Source: Bacillus subtilis (lineage in GTDB: Bacteria; Bacillota; Bacilli; Bacillales; Bacillaceae_C). From it: a stretch of DNA of 64,000 nt. A model generated the notes under the pieces. It worked only from the letters and a program-made list of their open reading frames with translations, did no database searches and was not told the DNA's origin. The stretch covers positions 1-64,000 of the forward strand of contig NZ_VTQV01000015.1 in NCBI RefSeq assembly GCF_008764245.1, in the 5' to 3' direction. Position numbers and translations under genes: made by a program. Positions 54,320-63,380 of this stretch are shown piece by piece; the stretch's first letter is position 1; every line of letters begins with the position of its first letter.

Positions 54320-55777
54320 ATGACGATTTCTGGAAAAGATTTTATCAACAGAATCGATCATTTAAAAAGTGAAATCTGGGTGGATGGCCAGAAAATGGTT
54401 GGAAAAGTTTCAGAGCACCCTGCCTTTCGAGGAGTCATGAGAAGTAAAGCCCAGTTATTTGATATGCAAAACGATCCTGCGTTAAGAGATGTCCTTACGT
54501 TCATTTCCCCTAAAACAGAAAAAAGGGTAAGTTTTTCTTATCATCAACCCAAAACGAAGGATGATTTACTATTTCGTAAAAAAGCAACAGAGTTATGGGC
54601 GCGTACAAATTTCGGATTATTAGGCCGATCTCCCGATTATCTAAATACAGGATTGATGATATTGGCAACTTCCCACAAGCTATTTGCTGCAAAGGACAAA
54701 AAATTTGGTGATCATATTCTCCAAAATTACGAATATGCGATGGAACATGATCTTACTTTTACACATACATTTATCAATCCTCAAGTGAACCGGTCGATTA
54801 GCTATTTAGAGGGATCAGAAGAAAATATTGCGGCAAAGGTAATTGGCGAGAACCGCGAAGGTATTATCATTCAGGGAGCTAGATTGTTGGCAACGCAAGG
54901 AGGGATAACGGATGAAATTTTGGTTTTACCAGCTGGGGGTAACTTCATTGAAGAAGCCTATATTTATGGGTTTACGGTCCCATCAAATGCAAAAGGTTTA
55001 AAGTTCATCTGCCGAGGATCATTTGTGAACGATGAAGACTCCTCTTTTAATTCTCCGCTTGGATCACGATTTGAAGAGATGGATTCGATTGTCGTGTTTG
55101 ATCATGTTTTGGTTCCTTGGGAAAAAGTGTTTTTATATAAAGATTTAAATATTGTGCATCGATTTTATTCAGGGGTAAATTTTAATACAATGCTACTTTT
55201 CCAATCCGTTGTAAGAATGATTGTGAAAACAGAATTTATCTTAGGGCTTGCGGAATCGATCATTAAAGCGATTAATATAAGTGAATACCAACATATACAA
55301 GATAAAGCAAGTGAAATTATTGCAGCACTTGAAATTATGAAGGGACTTCATTTGTCCTCAAGAATGAATGCGGAACTGGATGAATGGGGGACGATGATTC
55401 CAGATGCAAAACCATTACATGCCGCTATTCATTATTACCCTAGAGTTTATCCCCGTTTGGTTGAAATCCTGCAATTATTAGGTGGAAGTGGTCTTATCTT
55501 ACTCCCAACTGAAAAAAGCTTTGAGTCCCCTATTCGTAAGTATATTGATACTTATTTGCAAGGCTCCAATTCAGCTGCTGAGGATCGTGTCATGTTGTTT
55601 CGTCTAGTCTGGGATTTATGCATGAGTGCATTTGGAACAAGACAAACGCATTATGAACGATTCTTTTTTGGAGATCCTGTCCGATTGGCTATGGGCCTTT
55701 ATAATGGGTATCCTAAAAAAGAATATACGAACAGAGTTGAAGAATTTCTTAAAGAGGATGTTAAAAAATTTTTTTGA
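54320..55777 (+). CDS. HpaB/PvcC-family flavin-dependent 4-hydroxyphenylacetate 3-monooxygenase-like protein
   Basis: 485 residues. The HpaB fold is recognisable from FRGVMRSKAQLFDM, the flavin-site YLNTGLMILAT region, THTFINPQVNR, LPAGGNFIEEAYIYGFTVPSN, VLVPWEKVF and GSGLILLPTE. Family members hydroxylate phenols with FADH2 supplied by a separate reductase; no reductase gene is adjacent. The ATG at 54320 is preceded by AAGAAGGGGCGA. It lies between ysxE and valS, an insertion relative to B. subtilis; YoaI of B. subtilis is a relative. Confidence 0.85.
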   Translation: MTISGKDFINRIDHLKSEIWVDGQKMVGKVSEHPAFRGVMRSKAQLFDMQNDPALRDVLTFISPKTEKRVSFSYHQPKTKDDLLFRKKATELWARTNFGLLGRSPDYLNTGLMILATSHKLFAAKDKKFGDHILQNYEYAMEHDLTFTHTFINPQVNRSISYLEGSEENIAAKVIGENREGIIIQGARLLATQGGITDEILVLPAGGNFIEEAYIYGFTVPSNAKGLKFICRGSFVNDEDSSFNSPLGSRFEEMDSIVVFDHVLVPWEKVFLYKDLNIVHRFYSGVNFNTMLLFQSVVRMIVKTEFILGLAESIIKAINISEYQHIQDKASEIIAALEIMKGLHLSSRMNAELDEWGTMIPDAKPLHAAIHYYPRVYPRLVEILQLLGGSGLILLPTEKSFESPIRKYIDTYLQGSNSAAEDRVMLFRLVWDLCMSAFGTRQTHYERFFFGDPVRLAMGLYNGYPKKEYTNRVEEFLKEDVKKFF

Positions 55778-55890
55778 GGGATAAATTTCTTAGAAATAGC
55801 CTAAAATGTGAAAGAATGTGAAAAATGATTGACATCATCCCCCTTTATTCGCTACTATAGAGTAAATTAAACTCAATACTCAATTAAATG

Positions 55891-56136
55891 CTTGGACAGG
55901 GAAGAGTATCTTGGATCGTTGCTTTCAGAGAGGAAAATCGATGGTGGGAGATTTTCTAAGTGACCCTAAGAGAAGTCACCCTTGAGCAGCTTTCATGAAA
56001 GGAAGAGTAGTGAAAGTCGACTATAGTCGTTATCTAGTTGAAGTGCCGATTCTCATATTCATATGGGGTCGTGTAAAAAGGTGGTACCGCGAGTTAGCTC
56101 CTTCGTCCTTTTGACGAAGGGGCTTTTTGTTTTTTT
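55891..56136 (+). promoter_or_regulatory. T-box leader of valS
   Basis: AGGTGGTACCGCG (56079-56091) is the universal T-box motif that base-pairs with uncharged tRNA. An AGAGAG element (55927-55932) marks stem I. GUC at 55975-55977, followed by A, is a plausible valine specifier. The terminator stem at 56097-56136 competes with the antiterminator. Low charged tRNA-Val would let transcription proceed into valS. Confidence 0.9.
56097..56136 (+). terminator. T-box attenuator terminator
   Basis: GCTCCTTCGTC pairs with GACGAAGGGGC and is followed by TTTTTG and T7. It is the regulated terminator of the T-box. Confidence 0.92.
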
Positions 56137-56175
56137 AAAAGGATAAGAAAGTCTAAATTTTGGATAATGTTAGGG

Positions 56176-56322
56176 CCAGCTTCAGCGCCCAGCGACTAGC
56201 AAACTTTCGGTGCCTGCTTGCGTAAGTCAACATCGATTCACCCTTTGGGTTCATCGTGTTTCCTTTATCTCAGGCCCCTAAAAAGTTTGTACGTCGCTAA
56301 ACGGGCGCTTACGCTTTTCTTA
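56176..56322 (+). repeat. Dispersed intergenic repeat, copy 2 (short form)
   Basis: It begins CCAGCTTCAGCGCCCAGCGA and ends CGCTTACGCTTTTCTTA, like copy 1 at 31261-31467, with GTGTTTCCTTTATCTCAGGCC and TTTGTACGTCGC in common. It lacks the internal block from AACAGGACGTTGG to TTATGCTCC. It ends directly before AAGGAGG of valS. Confidence 0.8.
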
Positions 56323-56336
56323 CAAGGAGGATTTTT

Positions 56337-58976
56337 ATGGAGAATATCACAATGTCGACAAAATATGAGCCACAGAAAATTGAACAGGGGCGGTATGATT
56401 GGTGGTTAAAAGGGAAATTTTTTGAATCGCAAAATGATGAGAATAAAAAGCCATACACGATCGTCATTCCCCCTCCAAATGTTACGGGAAAACTCCATTT
56501 GGGGCATGCTTGGGATACAACTTTACAAGATATTTTAACACGAATGAAGAGAATGCAAGGATATGATGTTCTATGGTTACCTGGAATGGACCATGCTGGA
56601 ATTGCGACACAAGCAAAAGTAGAGGAAAAGCTTCGTGAAGAAGGAAAGAGTCGCTATGATCTTGGCAGGGAGAAATTCTTAGAGGAAACATGGAAATGGA
56701 AAGAAGAATATGCCAACTTTATCCGTAAACAATGGGCCAAACTAGGACTTGGCCTCGATTATTCGAAAGAGCGATTCACATTAGATGAAGGGCTCTCTGA
56801 AGCGGTCCGCGAAGTCTTCGTCACGTTATATAAAGAAGGCCTGATCTATCGTGGGGAATACATTATCAATTGGGACCCGGCAACGAAAACAGCTTTATCT
56901 GATATTGAAGTCATTCATAAAGAGGTACAAGGGGCTTTTTACCATATGGACTACCCACTTGCGGATGGTTCAGGGTCTATTGAGATTGCCACAACGAGAC
57001 CTGAAACAATGCTGGGAGATACAGCCGTTGCGGTTCATCCAAGTGATGAACGTTATCAACATTTAATAGGGAAGACCGTCAAGCTTCCGATTGTAGGGCG
57101 AGAAATCCCGATTGTAGCTGATCATTATGTAGATATGGAGTTTGGATCAGGGGCTGTCAAAATTACGCCGGCTCATGACCCGAATGACTTTGAAGTAGGA
57201 AATCGCCACAATTTAGAGCGCGTGCTTGTTATGAATGAAGATGGCACAATGAATGAGAATGCTGGCAAATATCAAGGCATGGATCGCTTTGAATGCCGTA
57301 AACAAATTGTAAAAGATTTACAAGAAGCTGGAGTCCTATTTGAGATTGAAGAGCACCTTCATTCTGTTGGTCATTCAGAACGTAGTGGCGCAGTTGTAGA
57401 ACCATATTTATCCACCCAATGGTTCGTCAAAATGCGTCCACTTGCTGAAAAAGCAATCGAACTTCAACAAAGTGAAGAGAAAGTTCATTTTGTCCCTGAG
57501 CGTTTTGAAAAAACTTATATGCATTGGATGGAGAATATCCATGATTGGTGCATTTCTCGACAGTTATGGTGGGGACATAGAATACCTGCCTGGTATCATA
57601 AAGAAACAGGCGAAATTTATGTAGGTCATGAGGCACCAGCAGATGAAGAAAACTGGGAACAAGAACAAGATGTGTTGGATACTTGGTTTAGTTCTGCTCT
57701 CTGGCCTTTTTCCACAATGGGCTGGCCTGATACAGAAGCGGAAGACTTCAAACATTATTATCCTACTGATTGTTTAGTAACAGGGTACGATATTATTTCC
57801 TTCTGGGTGTCGCGCATGATTTTCCAAGCGAAGAAATTCACAGACCAAAGACCTTTTAAAGATGTTTTGATTCATGGATTAATTCGAGCTGAAGATGGCC
57901 GCAAAATGAGTAAATCACTTGGAAATGGGATCGATCCGATGGATGTCATTGACAAGTATGGTGCAGATACCCTCCGCTATTTCTTGGCAACAGGCAGCTC
58001 ACCAGGTCAAGATTTACGTTTCAGTATGGAGAAAATTGAATCGATCTGGAATTTTGCCAATAAAATTTGGAATGCCTCCAGGTTCGCCTTGATGAATATG
58101 GATGGGATGACTTATGAAGAAATTGATCTAAGTGGCGAGCAGTCCGTAGCGGATAAATGGATCTTGACGCGGTTAAATGACACCATTGAAGCTGTCACGA
58201 AACTAGCTGAAAAGTATGAGTTTGGGGAAGTTGGCAGAGCCTTATACAACTTCATTTGGGATGATTTCTGTGACTGGTATATTGAGATGGCAAAACTACC
58301 TCTATATGGTGAAGATGAAGCAGCGAAAAGAATGACTCGCTCCGTTCTTGCCCATGTATTAGATCAGACGCTAAGACTTCTTCATCCAATTATGCCATTT
58401 ATTACAGAGGAAATATGGCAACATCTCCCTCACAGTGGCAAGTCGATTACGATTAGTGAATGGCCTAAAGTCGATGAGCGTTATACGGATCAAGAAGCAG
58501 CAAGTGAAATGAAATTACTTATGGACATTATTCGGTCAGTACGTAATATTCGAGCGGAAGTAAACACACCCATGAGCAAACAAATCAAACTTCTGTTAAA
58601 AGCAAAAGACGAAAAAGTTCTAACAGCATTAGAAACAAATAAAAAGTACATTGAAAAGTTTTGTAATCCACAAAATCTAGAAATTGGCACAACTATAGAG
58701 ATGCCGGAAAAAGCGATGTCTGCTGTAGTAACAGGAGTAGAGTTATTTTTACCGCTTGCGGATCTCATTAATATCGAAGAAGAACTTGCCCGTTTGCAAA
58801 AAGAATGGGAAAAATGGAATAAAGAGGTAGAAAGAGTCCAGAAAAAGCTGGCGAATGAAAGATTTGTAGCGAAAGCCCCAGAAGCGGTTGTCAACGAAGA
58901 AAGAGCAAAAGAAAAAGATTACCTAGAGAAAAAACAAACGGTAGAAAAAAGAATCGCTGAACTAAAAGCAATGTAA
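56337..58976 (+). CDS. valS: Valyl-tRNA synthetase
   Basis: 879 residues. The class I HIGH motif is H54-L-G-H57 (KLHLGHAWD) and KMSKS is at 523-527 (GRKMSKSLG). A large editing domain lies between them with the family-typical [18 protein letters not shown], here [11 protein letters not shown]. The C-terminal coiled coil (about 815-879) is a lysine/glutamate-rich stretch that binds tRNA. The ATG at 56337 is preceded by AAGGAGG. It is controlled by the T-box upstream. Confidence 0.98.
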   Translation: MENITMSTKYEPQKIEQGRYDWWLKGKFFESQNDENKKPYTIVIPPPNVTGKLHLGHAWDTTLQDILTRMKRMQGYDVLWLPGMDHAGIATQAKVEEKLREEGKSRYDLGREKFLEETWKWKEEYANFIRKQWAKLGLGLDYSKERFTLDEGLSEAVREVFVTLYKEGLIYRGEYIINWDPATKTALSDIEVIHKEVQGAFYHMDYPLADGSGSIEIATTRPETMLGDTAVAVHPSDERYQHLIGKTVKLPIVGREIPIVADHYVDMEFGSGAVKITPAHDPNDFEVGNRHNLERVLVMNEDGTMNENAGKYQGMDRFECRKQIVKDLQEAGVLFEIEEHLHSVGHSERSGAVVEPYLSTQWFVKMRPLAEKAIELQQSEEKVHFVPERFEKTYMHWMENIHDWCISRQLWWGHRIPAWYHKETGEIYVGHEAPADEENWEQEQDVLDTWFSSALWPFSTMGWPDTEAEDFKHYYPTDCLVTGYDIISFWVSRMIFQAKKFTDQRPFKDVLIHGLIRAEDGRKMSKSLGNGIDPMDVIDKYGADTLRYFLATGSSPGQDLRFSMEKIESIWNFANKIWNASRFALMNMDGMTYEEIDLSGEQSVADKWILTRLNDTIEAVTKLAEKYEFGEVGRALYNFIWDDFCDWYIEMAKLPLYGEDEAAKRMTRSVLAHVLDQTLRLLHPIMPFITEEIWQHLPHSGKSITISEWPKVDERYTDQEAASEMKLLMDIIRSVRNIRAEVNTPMSKQIKLLLKAKDEKVLTALETNKKYIEKFCNPQNLEIGTTIEMPEKAMSAVVTGVELFLPLADLINIEEELARLQKEWEKWNKEVERVQKKLANERFVAKAPEAVVNEERAKEKDYLEKKQTVEKRIAELKAM

Positions 58977-59365
58977 AAACAAAAGCGCAAGCGCCTGTTC
59001 AGCGACGTACAAATTTGGATCATAAGGTTCAAAGGCTAAATACGCGCCGTCCTGGCGGCAGACTCAATCGCGACGTCCTGTCGCTTCGTCTGCACTAGTA
59101 CATCCTTGTACGTCGCAACGCCTTTGTGACCAACGTCCTGTTGGCCTGAGATAAAGGAAACACGGCGACGAAGGAGCCGATGTTGACTTATCGTAGGAAG
59201 AAGGCGTAAATTTGCTAGTCGCTGGAGCTGGATGATGAAACTCAAAATTAGGCTTTATCCATGGGTTAATATTTTATAAATTTTGGTAAGTAAATAAATA
59301 AGCGGGGTTGTTTCGACCATCGTAAGTAGAACAATCCCGCTTTATACAGAACAGAAGGTGTGAGG
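58977..59365. other. Intergenic region valS-folC with repeat copy 3
   Basis: It is mostly the inverted repeat copy 58982-59234. A short gap with AAGCGGG...CCCGCTT (59309 region) follows before folC. Frames at 59036-59245 and 59266-59496 (minus) are shadows. Confidence 0.55.
58982..59234 (-). repeat. Dispersed intergenic repeat, copy 3 (inverted, long form)
   Basis: The reverse complement of copy 1: AAGCGCAAGCGCCTGTTCAG at the left and CTAGTCGCTGGAGCTGGATG at the right. It has about 58 bp extra (59056-59113) between CCTGG and CGCAACG compared with copy 1. Confidence 0.85.
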
Positions 59366-60715
59366 ATGGTACATACATATAAAGAAGCGCTTAGTTGGAT
59401 CCATTCCCGACTTCGCCTAGGAATTAAGCCAGGGCTGAAGCGAATGGAATGGATGCTAGCTCGTTTAGAAAACCCTGAGCGAAATCTTCGCGTCATTCAC
59501 GTGGGTGGAACAAATGGAAAAGGCTCCACTGTGACCTATTTGCGTTCAATCCTAAATGAAGCAGGATTTCAGGTCGGTACTTTTACCTCACCATATATTG
59601 AACAATTTAATGAACGAATTAGTATCAATGGAAAACCTATCCATGATGAGGAAATTATTGCATTAGTTAATATTGTAAAGCCAATTGCGGAGGAATTAGA
59701 GCAAACTGAATTGGGGCCAGCGACAGAATTTGAGGTCATCACGACGATGGCATTTTATTATTTTAGTGAAATTCGGAATGTAGATTTTGCTTTATTTGAA
59801 GTGGGTTTGGGCGGGAGATATGATTCCACCAATGTCATTCGCCCGATTGCCTCCATCATTACAAATGTCGGCATGGACCATATGCAAATTTTGGGAAATA
59901 CGATCGAAGAAATTGCTTACCAAAAGGCCGGTATTATAAAACAGGGCATTCCTATTTTTACAACGGCACAACATGAGGGTGCCTTATCCGTACTAAAAAA
60001 AGAAGCTATACAGCAAAAAGCGCCATTTTATCAATTGGGCAAGGAATTTCTTATAAAGGAATATCATCCTCTTGAAAATGGAGAACAATTTAGCTATCAA
60101 TCGAAATGGGCTTCATACGATCACTTACATATCTCTTTATTAGGTCGTCACCAGACAGAAAATGCAGCAGCAGCTTTGGCTGTATTAACCTATCTACAAT
60201 TCATAGGACATCTTGCTTTACAAGGAGAGGCAATCCGGAATGGGCTACTACAAGCCTTTTGGCCGGGAAGGCTAGAACGCTTAAATGATCGTCCGGTGAT
60301 CTTTATTGATGGGGCTCATAATGTGCAAGGATTGCAAGCCTTCAAGTCAGCAGTCGAGACCCATTTTCCAAGAGAAAAAATAAAGATGGTTTTTACGGCT
60401 TTAATAGATAAAGACTTAACAGATATGTTTACGGTTATGAACTCGATGAATGTGGAACTTTATTTAACTGAGTTTGATTTTCCAAGAGCGGCACCTGTAG
60501 AGGAATTACAAGCGAAATCAGGTAATACAGATGCTTACTGTGATAAAGATTGGAAAAACATGATCCGAAAGCTTGTTTTATCGGCGAAGGAGACAGATAT
60601 CTTGGCGATTACAGGATCCTTATATTTTATCTCAGAAATAAAACCCTTTTTGAAAGAGATGATTCAGTTAAGAAAGCAGACTGGTTCGTTCATCAATCTT
60701 CCAAAAGAGAAATAA
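59366..60715 (+). CDS. folC: Folylpolyglutamate synthase/dihydrofolate synthase
   Basis: About 449 residues. The P-loop GTNGKGST, the FTSPYIEQFNERISING element, GLGGRYDSTN and HNVQGLQAF (Mur-ligase-like C-terminal DGAHN motif FIDGAHN) are present. It adds glutamates to folates in the cytoplasm. ATG 59366 follows GAAGGTG; the GTG at 59360 is less likely. comC starts 12 bases after the stop. Confidence 0.95.
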   Translation: MVHTYKEALSWIHSRLRLGIKPGLKRMEWMLARLENPERNLRVIHVGGTNGKGSTVTYLRSILNEAGFQVGTFTSPYIEQFNERISINGKPIHDEEIIALVNIVKPIAEELEQTELGPATEFEVITTMAFYYFSEIRNVDFALFEVGLGGRYDSTNVIRPIASIITNVGMDHMQILGNTIEEIAYQKAGIIKQGIPIFTTAQHEGALSVLKKEAIQQKAPFYQLGKEFLIKEYHPLENGEQFSYQSKWASYDHLHISLLGRHQTENAAAALAVLTYLQFIGHLALQGEAIRNGLLQAFWPGRLERLNDRPVIFIDGAHNVQGLQAFKSAVETHFPREKIKMVFTALIDKDLTDMFTVMNSMNVELYLTEFDFPRAAPVEELQAKSGNTDAYCDKDWKNMIRKLVLSAKETDILAITGSLYFISEIKPFLKEMIQLRKQTGSFINLPKEK

Positions 60716-60727
60716 AGGCGGGGAAAA

Positions 60728-61471
60728 ATGAAAATCATTATTTTTGTTTATGCTCTTGTATTGGGATCATTTTTGAATGTTGTGGGATTAAGAGTTCCTG
60801 CCAAACAATCGCTCGTAAAGCCTCAATCTGCATGTCCTGGATGTGGAAAAACGCTAACGCTCTTAGAATTGATTCCTGTACTGTCTTTTGTGTTCCAAAG
60901 GGGGAAGTGCAAGCACTGTAAACAGCCGATTTCCCCCTTTTACCCCCTTATGGAATTAGCAACAGCTTTTTTATTTGTCTATGCTTTCTCAAGAATCGGA
61001 TGGACATTCGAATTAGTGATTGCTTGGACCTTGATTACATTATTTGTCATTATTTTTATTACCGATATAAAATTCATGCTCATTCCCGATAAAATCCTCT
61101 TCTTTTTTGCCATTCTATTTATCGCAGAACGGCTGATTCAGCCCCTAAAGCCGTGGTGGGATTCGATACTTGGCGCGGCCGTTGCGCTTATTCTATTATT
61201 ACTTATTGCGATTCTATCAAAAGGTGGGATGGGAGGAGGTGATATTAAGCTATTTACAGTGATAGGTTTTGCACTTGGAACAAAGCTCATGCTGATTTCC
61301 TTCTTTTTTGCTAATATTCTAGGCGCTATGATTGGAATAATTGGAATGGCATGCGGATTTTTTGAAAGGAAAAAGCCAATCCCATTTGGCCCGTTTATTG
61401 CGATCGGGACCCTTATTACTTATTTTTACCATCAGCCTATTTTAACCTGGTATCAATCTTTATTACATTAA
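60728..61471 (+). CDS. comC: Type 4 prepilin peptidase ComC
   Basis: 247 residues, multi-pass. A cytosolic cysteine motif CPGCGKT...CKHC (about 37-65) and the two aspartates of the A24 family in TDIKFMLIPD and GGGDIKLF are present. It cleaves prepilin-like ComG proteins and methylates them for the DNA-uptake pseudopilus. It probably forms an operon with folC. No convincing ComK box is seen. A terminator follows. Confidence 0.95.
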   Translation: MKIIIFVYALVLGSFLNVVGLRVPAKQSLVKPQSACPGCGKTLTLLELIPVLSFVFQRGKCKHCKQPISPFYPLMELATAFLFVYAFSRIGWTFELVIAWTLITLFVIIFITDIKFMLIPDKILFFFAILFIAERLIQPLKPWWDSILGAAVALILLLLIAILSKGGMGGGDIKLFTVIGFALGTKLMLISFFFANILGAMIGIIGMACGFFERKKPIPFGPFIAIGTLITYFYHQPILTWYQSLLH

Positions 61472-61520
61472 GGCTATTCAATCAATCTATTAAAAAAATT
61501 GACGAAAACCTTTTTTCTCT

Positions 61521-61549
61521 AGACGACAAAAGTTTCGTCTTTTTTTTTT
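61521..61549 (+). terminator. Terminator of comC
   Basis: AGACGA (61521-61526) pairs with TCGTCT (61535-61540), followed by nine or ten T residues. Confidence 0.85.
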
Positions 61550-61596
61550 GCTTGTATGATAGCATGAGGGAAATAACTGGGCGGGAGGTAATGAGA

Positions 61597-62625
61597 GTGA
61601 CAAAAAAAGAAAATAGCCAAAGATCAACAATTAAAATCAAATTAAATGGAAAAGAACGCCCTTTTGAGGAAAAAACGGTTGTTCATGATTGGCAAGCAGC
61701 GTCAGAGGAAACATCCGCAGCCTCATCAGAAGAAATGCTAGAAGAAGAAGAATTCGAATGGATTCTACCAGATGAAGAGGAAACAGAAATTCCTGAATTT
61801 AAAATTAATCATCATACCGAATCGAAAAAACGCCCATATTTTCATAGAGTCGGCAACGGTCCGTTTAAATGGGGAATTAAAAAATTAGTCGTATCTTTTG
61901 TACTAGCTATAACGGTAGGGTTATTGCTTGGGACTTTTGTCTTGGAGATTATGAAAAAGGAAGATATACAAGCCACCACAACAGCGCGGAATCCAGTTGC
62001 TGCAGCAGATAAGCCAGGAGAAGAAAAGGAAAAAGCTAATGCGAGCTATAAAGCAAAATTACCGGCAATGTCGGTACCCGTTTTACAGGCAGGTGTTTAT
62101 TCTTCAAATGAAAACGCTGAATCTGCAGCGAAGGAATTGGCCAATCAAAACTATGCCACAACGATTTTAGAAATGGATGGGAAATATAGTTTATTTATAG
62201 GAGTGGCAGGAGATCTTCAAGAAGCGAAATCGTGGGAGAAAAATGTAAAAGAGAGCGGTTTAGCAGATGTTTGGGCGAAAGAATTGTCGATAGGGGAAGG
62301 ATCGATCCAGCTAGCATCCAAAGAACAGGCTGAACAATTCTTAAAAGAAATAAATTACTATAACTCGATTGCTGCAGAGGCGGTGAAAGTAGAAATGGGA
62401 GGTAATGTAAATGAGAAAGTTTTACAAGCTGGTTTGCAACTAATAGACTCCCAAAAGGATGCAACTTACCAAAATAAGGAAGCGGTGAATTTGCACGAGA
62501 AATTGCAGACTGCTGTAGAAAGTCTCGAAAAATCTTCGGGAAATCAAGATGAAATTCTAAAGGTCCAACAAGCTTTACTAGATTATATGACGATATACTA
62601 CCAACTAAGCAGCCAATCTTCATGA
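61597..62625 (+). CDS. spoIIB: Stage II sporulation protein B (SPOR-domain membrane protein)
   Basis: 342 residues. An acidic cytoplasmic N-terminus (about 1-96) is followed by one helix (about 97-119), then a SPOR-like domain (about 160-230; VLQAGVYSSNENAE, YATTILEMDGKYSLFIGVAG) and a helical tail. SpoIIB localises to the sporulation septum and speeds engulfment. The GTG at 61597, eight bases after GGGAGG, is preferred over ATG 61591. It lies between comC and maf as in B. subtilis. Confidence 0.92.
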   Translation: MTKKENSQRSTIKIKLNGKERPFEEKTVVHDWQAASEETSAASSEEMLEEEEFEWILPDEEETEIPEFKINHHTESKKRPYFHRVGNGPFKWGIKKLVVSFVLAITVGLLLGTFVLEIMKKEDIQATTTARNPVAAADKPGEEKEKANASYKAKLPAMSVPVLQAGVYSSNENAESAAKELANQNYATTILEMDGKYSLFIGVAGDLQEAKSWEKNVKESGLADVWAKELSIGEGSIQLASKEQAEQFLKEINYYNSIAAEAVKVEMGGNVNEKVLQAGLQLIDSQKDATYQNKEAVNLHEKLQTAVESLEKSSGNQDEILKVQQALLDYMTIYYQLSSQSS

Positions 62626-62636
62626 GTGGCTGCTTA
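62606..62636 (+). terminator. Hairpin after spoIIB
   Basis: TAAGCAGCC (62606-62614) pairs with GGCTGCTTA (62628-62636) across the spoIIB stop. No T run follows, so it may be a weak terminator or an mRNA-end structure. Confidence 0.45.
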
Positions 62637-62781
62637 ATTGATCTCATCATAACAGTAAGCCTCCGCTGATTGAAGTTTTATTTTTATATCATTAGGTTTG
62701 TCTCCCCGCTTGTTTCTTTCCCAATTTATTGGTACGATAAAAGCATGTATCTCCCATTCTTGAGAAAGGTAGGACAACCAC

Positions 62782-63366
62782 ATGAAGAACCTCATCTTAG
62801 CTTCAACATCACCCCGCAGAAAAGAACTTCTTCAAAAACTAAACATTCCATTTACAACTTTTTCACCTAATGTCGATGAATCTGTTAATCAAAATTTACC
62901 ACCTGAAGAGATTGTCATGCTGTTATCTTCCCGAAAAGCAAATGTAGCCGCTCAACAATTTCCTTCTTCTACGATTATTGCTGCAGATACGATTGTTGTT
63001 TCCAATGAGAAGATTCTTGGTAAACCAAATAGTCGAAAAGAAGCGAAACAAATGATATGCAGTCTTTCAGGGAAGAGGCACTTTGTTTATACAGGTGTTA
63101 CGTTGATTAACAAACAACATGCAGAACGTTTTTATGAAAAAACAGCTGTTGATTTTTGGCCATTAACAGATCAAGAAATTGAAAAATATTTGGACAGTGG
63201 TGAACCCTTTGATAAGGCAGGAGCTTATGGCATTCAGGGGGTAGGTTCCTTATTCGTCAAATCTATTCATGGGGATTATTATTCCGTCGTGGGTCTACCG
63301 ATCTCCCGATTATTTCGTCTTTTAATAGAAAAGAGACTTGTTCCTTATACAGAAACATCTATATAA
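62782..63366 (+). CDS. maf: Maf nucleoside triphosphate pyrophosphatase
   Basis: 194 residues. The N-terminal ASTSPRRKELL, AADTIVV and EPFDKAGAYGIQG motifs define Maf, a pyrophosphatase for dTTP/UTP-type or modified nucleotides, linked to septation and competence in B. subtilis. Start ATG 62782 has a weak GAAAGGTAGG-like site upstream. radC follows after 14 bases. Confidence 0.96.
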   Translation: MKNLILASTSPRRKELLQKLNIPFTTFSPNVDESVNQNLPPEEIVMLLSSRKANVAAQQFPSSTIIAADTIVVSNEKILGKPNSRKEAKQMICSLSGKRHFVYTGVTLINKQHAERFYEKTAVDFWPLTDQEIEKYLDSGEPFDKAGAYGIQGVGSLFVKSIHGDYYSVVGLPISRLFRLLIEKRLVPYTETSI

Positions 63367-63380
63367 TAAGGAGGAGCATA

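Larger units (their letters stand above)
55778..56336. other. valS leader region
   Basis: It contains the T-box riboswitch (about 55891-56136) and a dispersed repeat (56176-56322) between the T-box terminator and the valS ribosome binding site. A 63-codon plus frame at 56218-56409 is in the repeat and is not called. Confidence 0.7.

Noticed and set aside
60600-60727. ComK box upstream of comC
   Set aside because: The closest AAAA-N5-TTTT-like match near 60640 lacks the second box and a full T tract.
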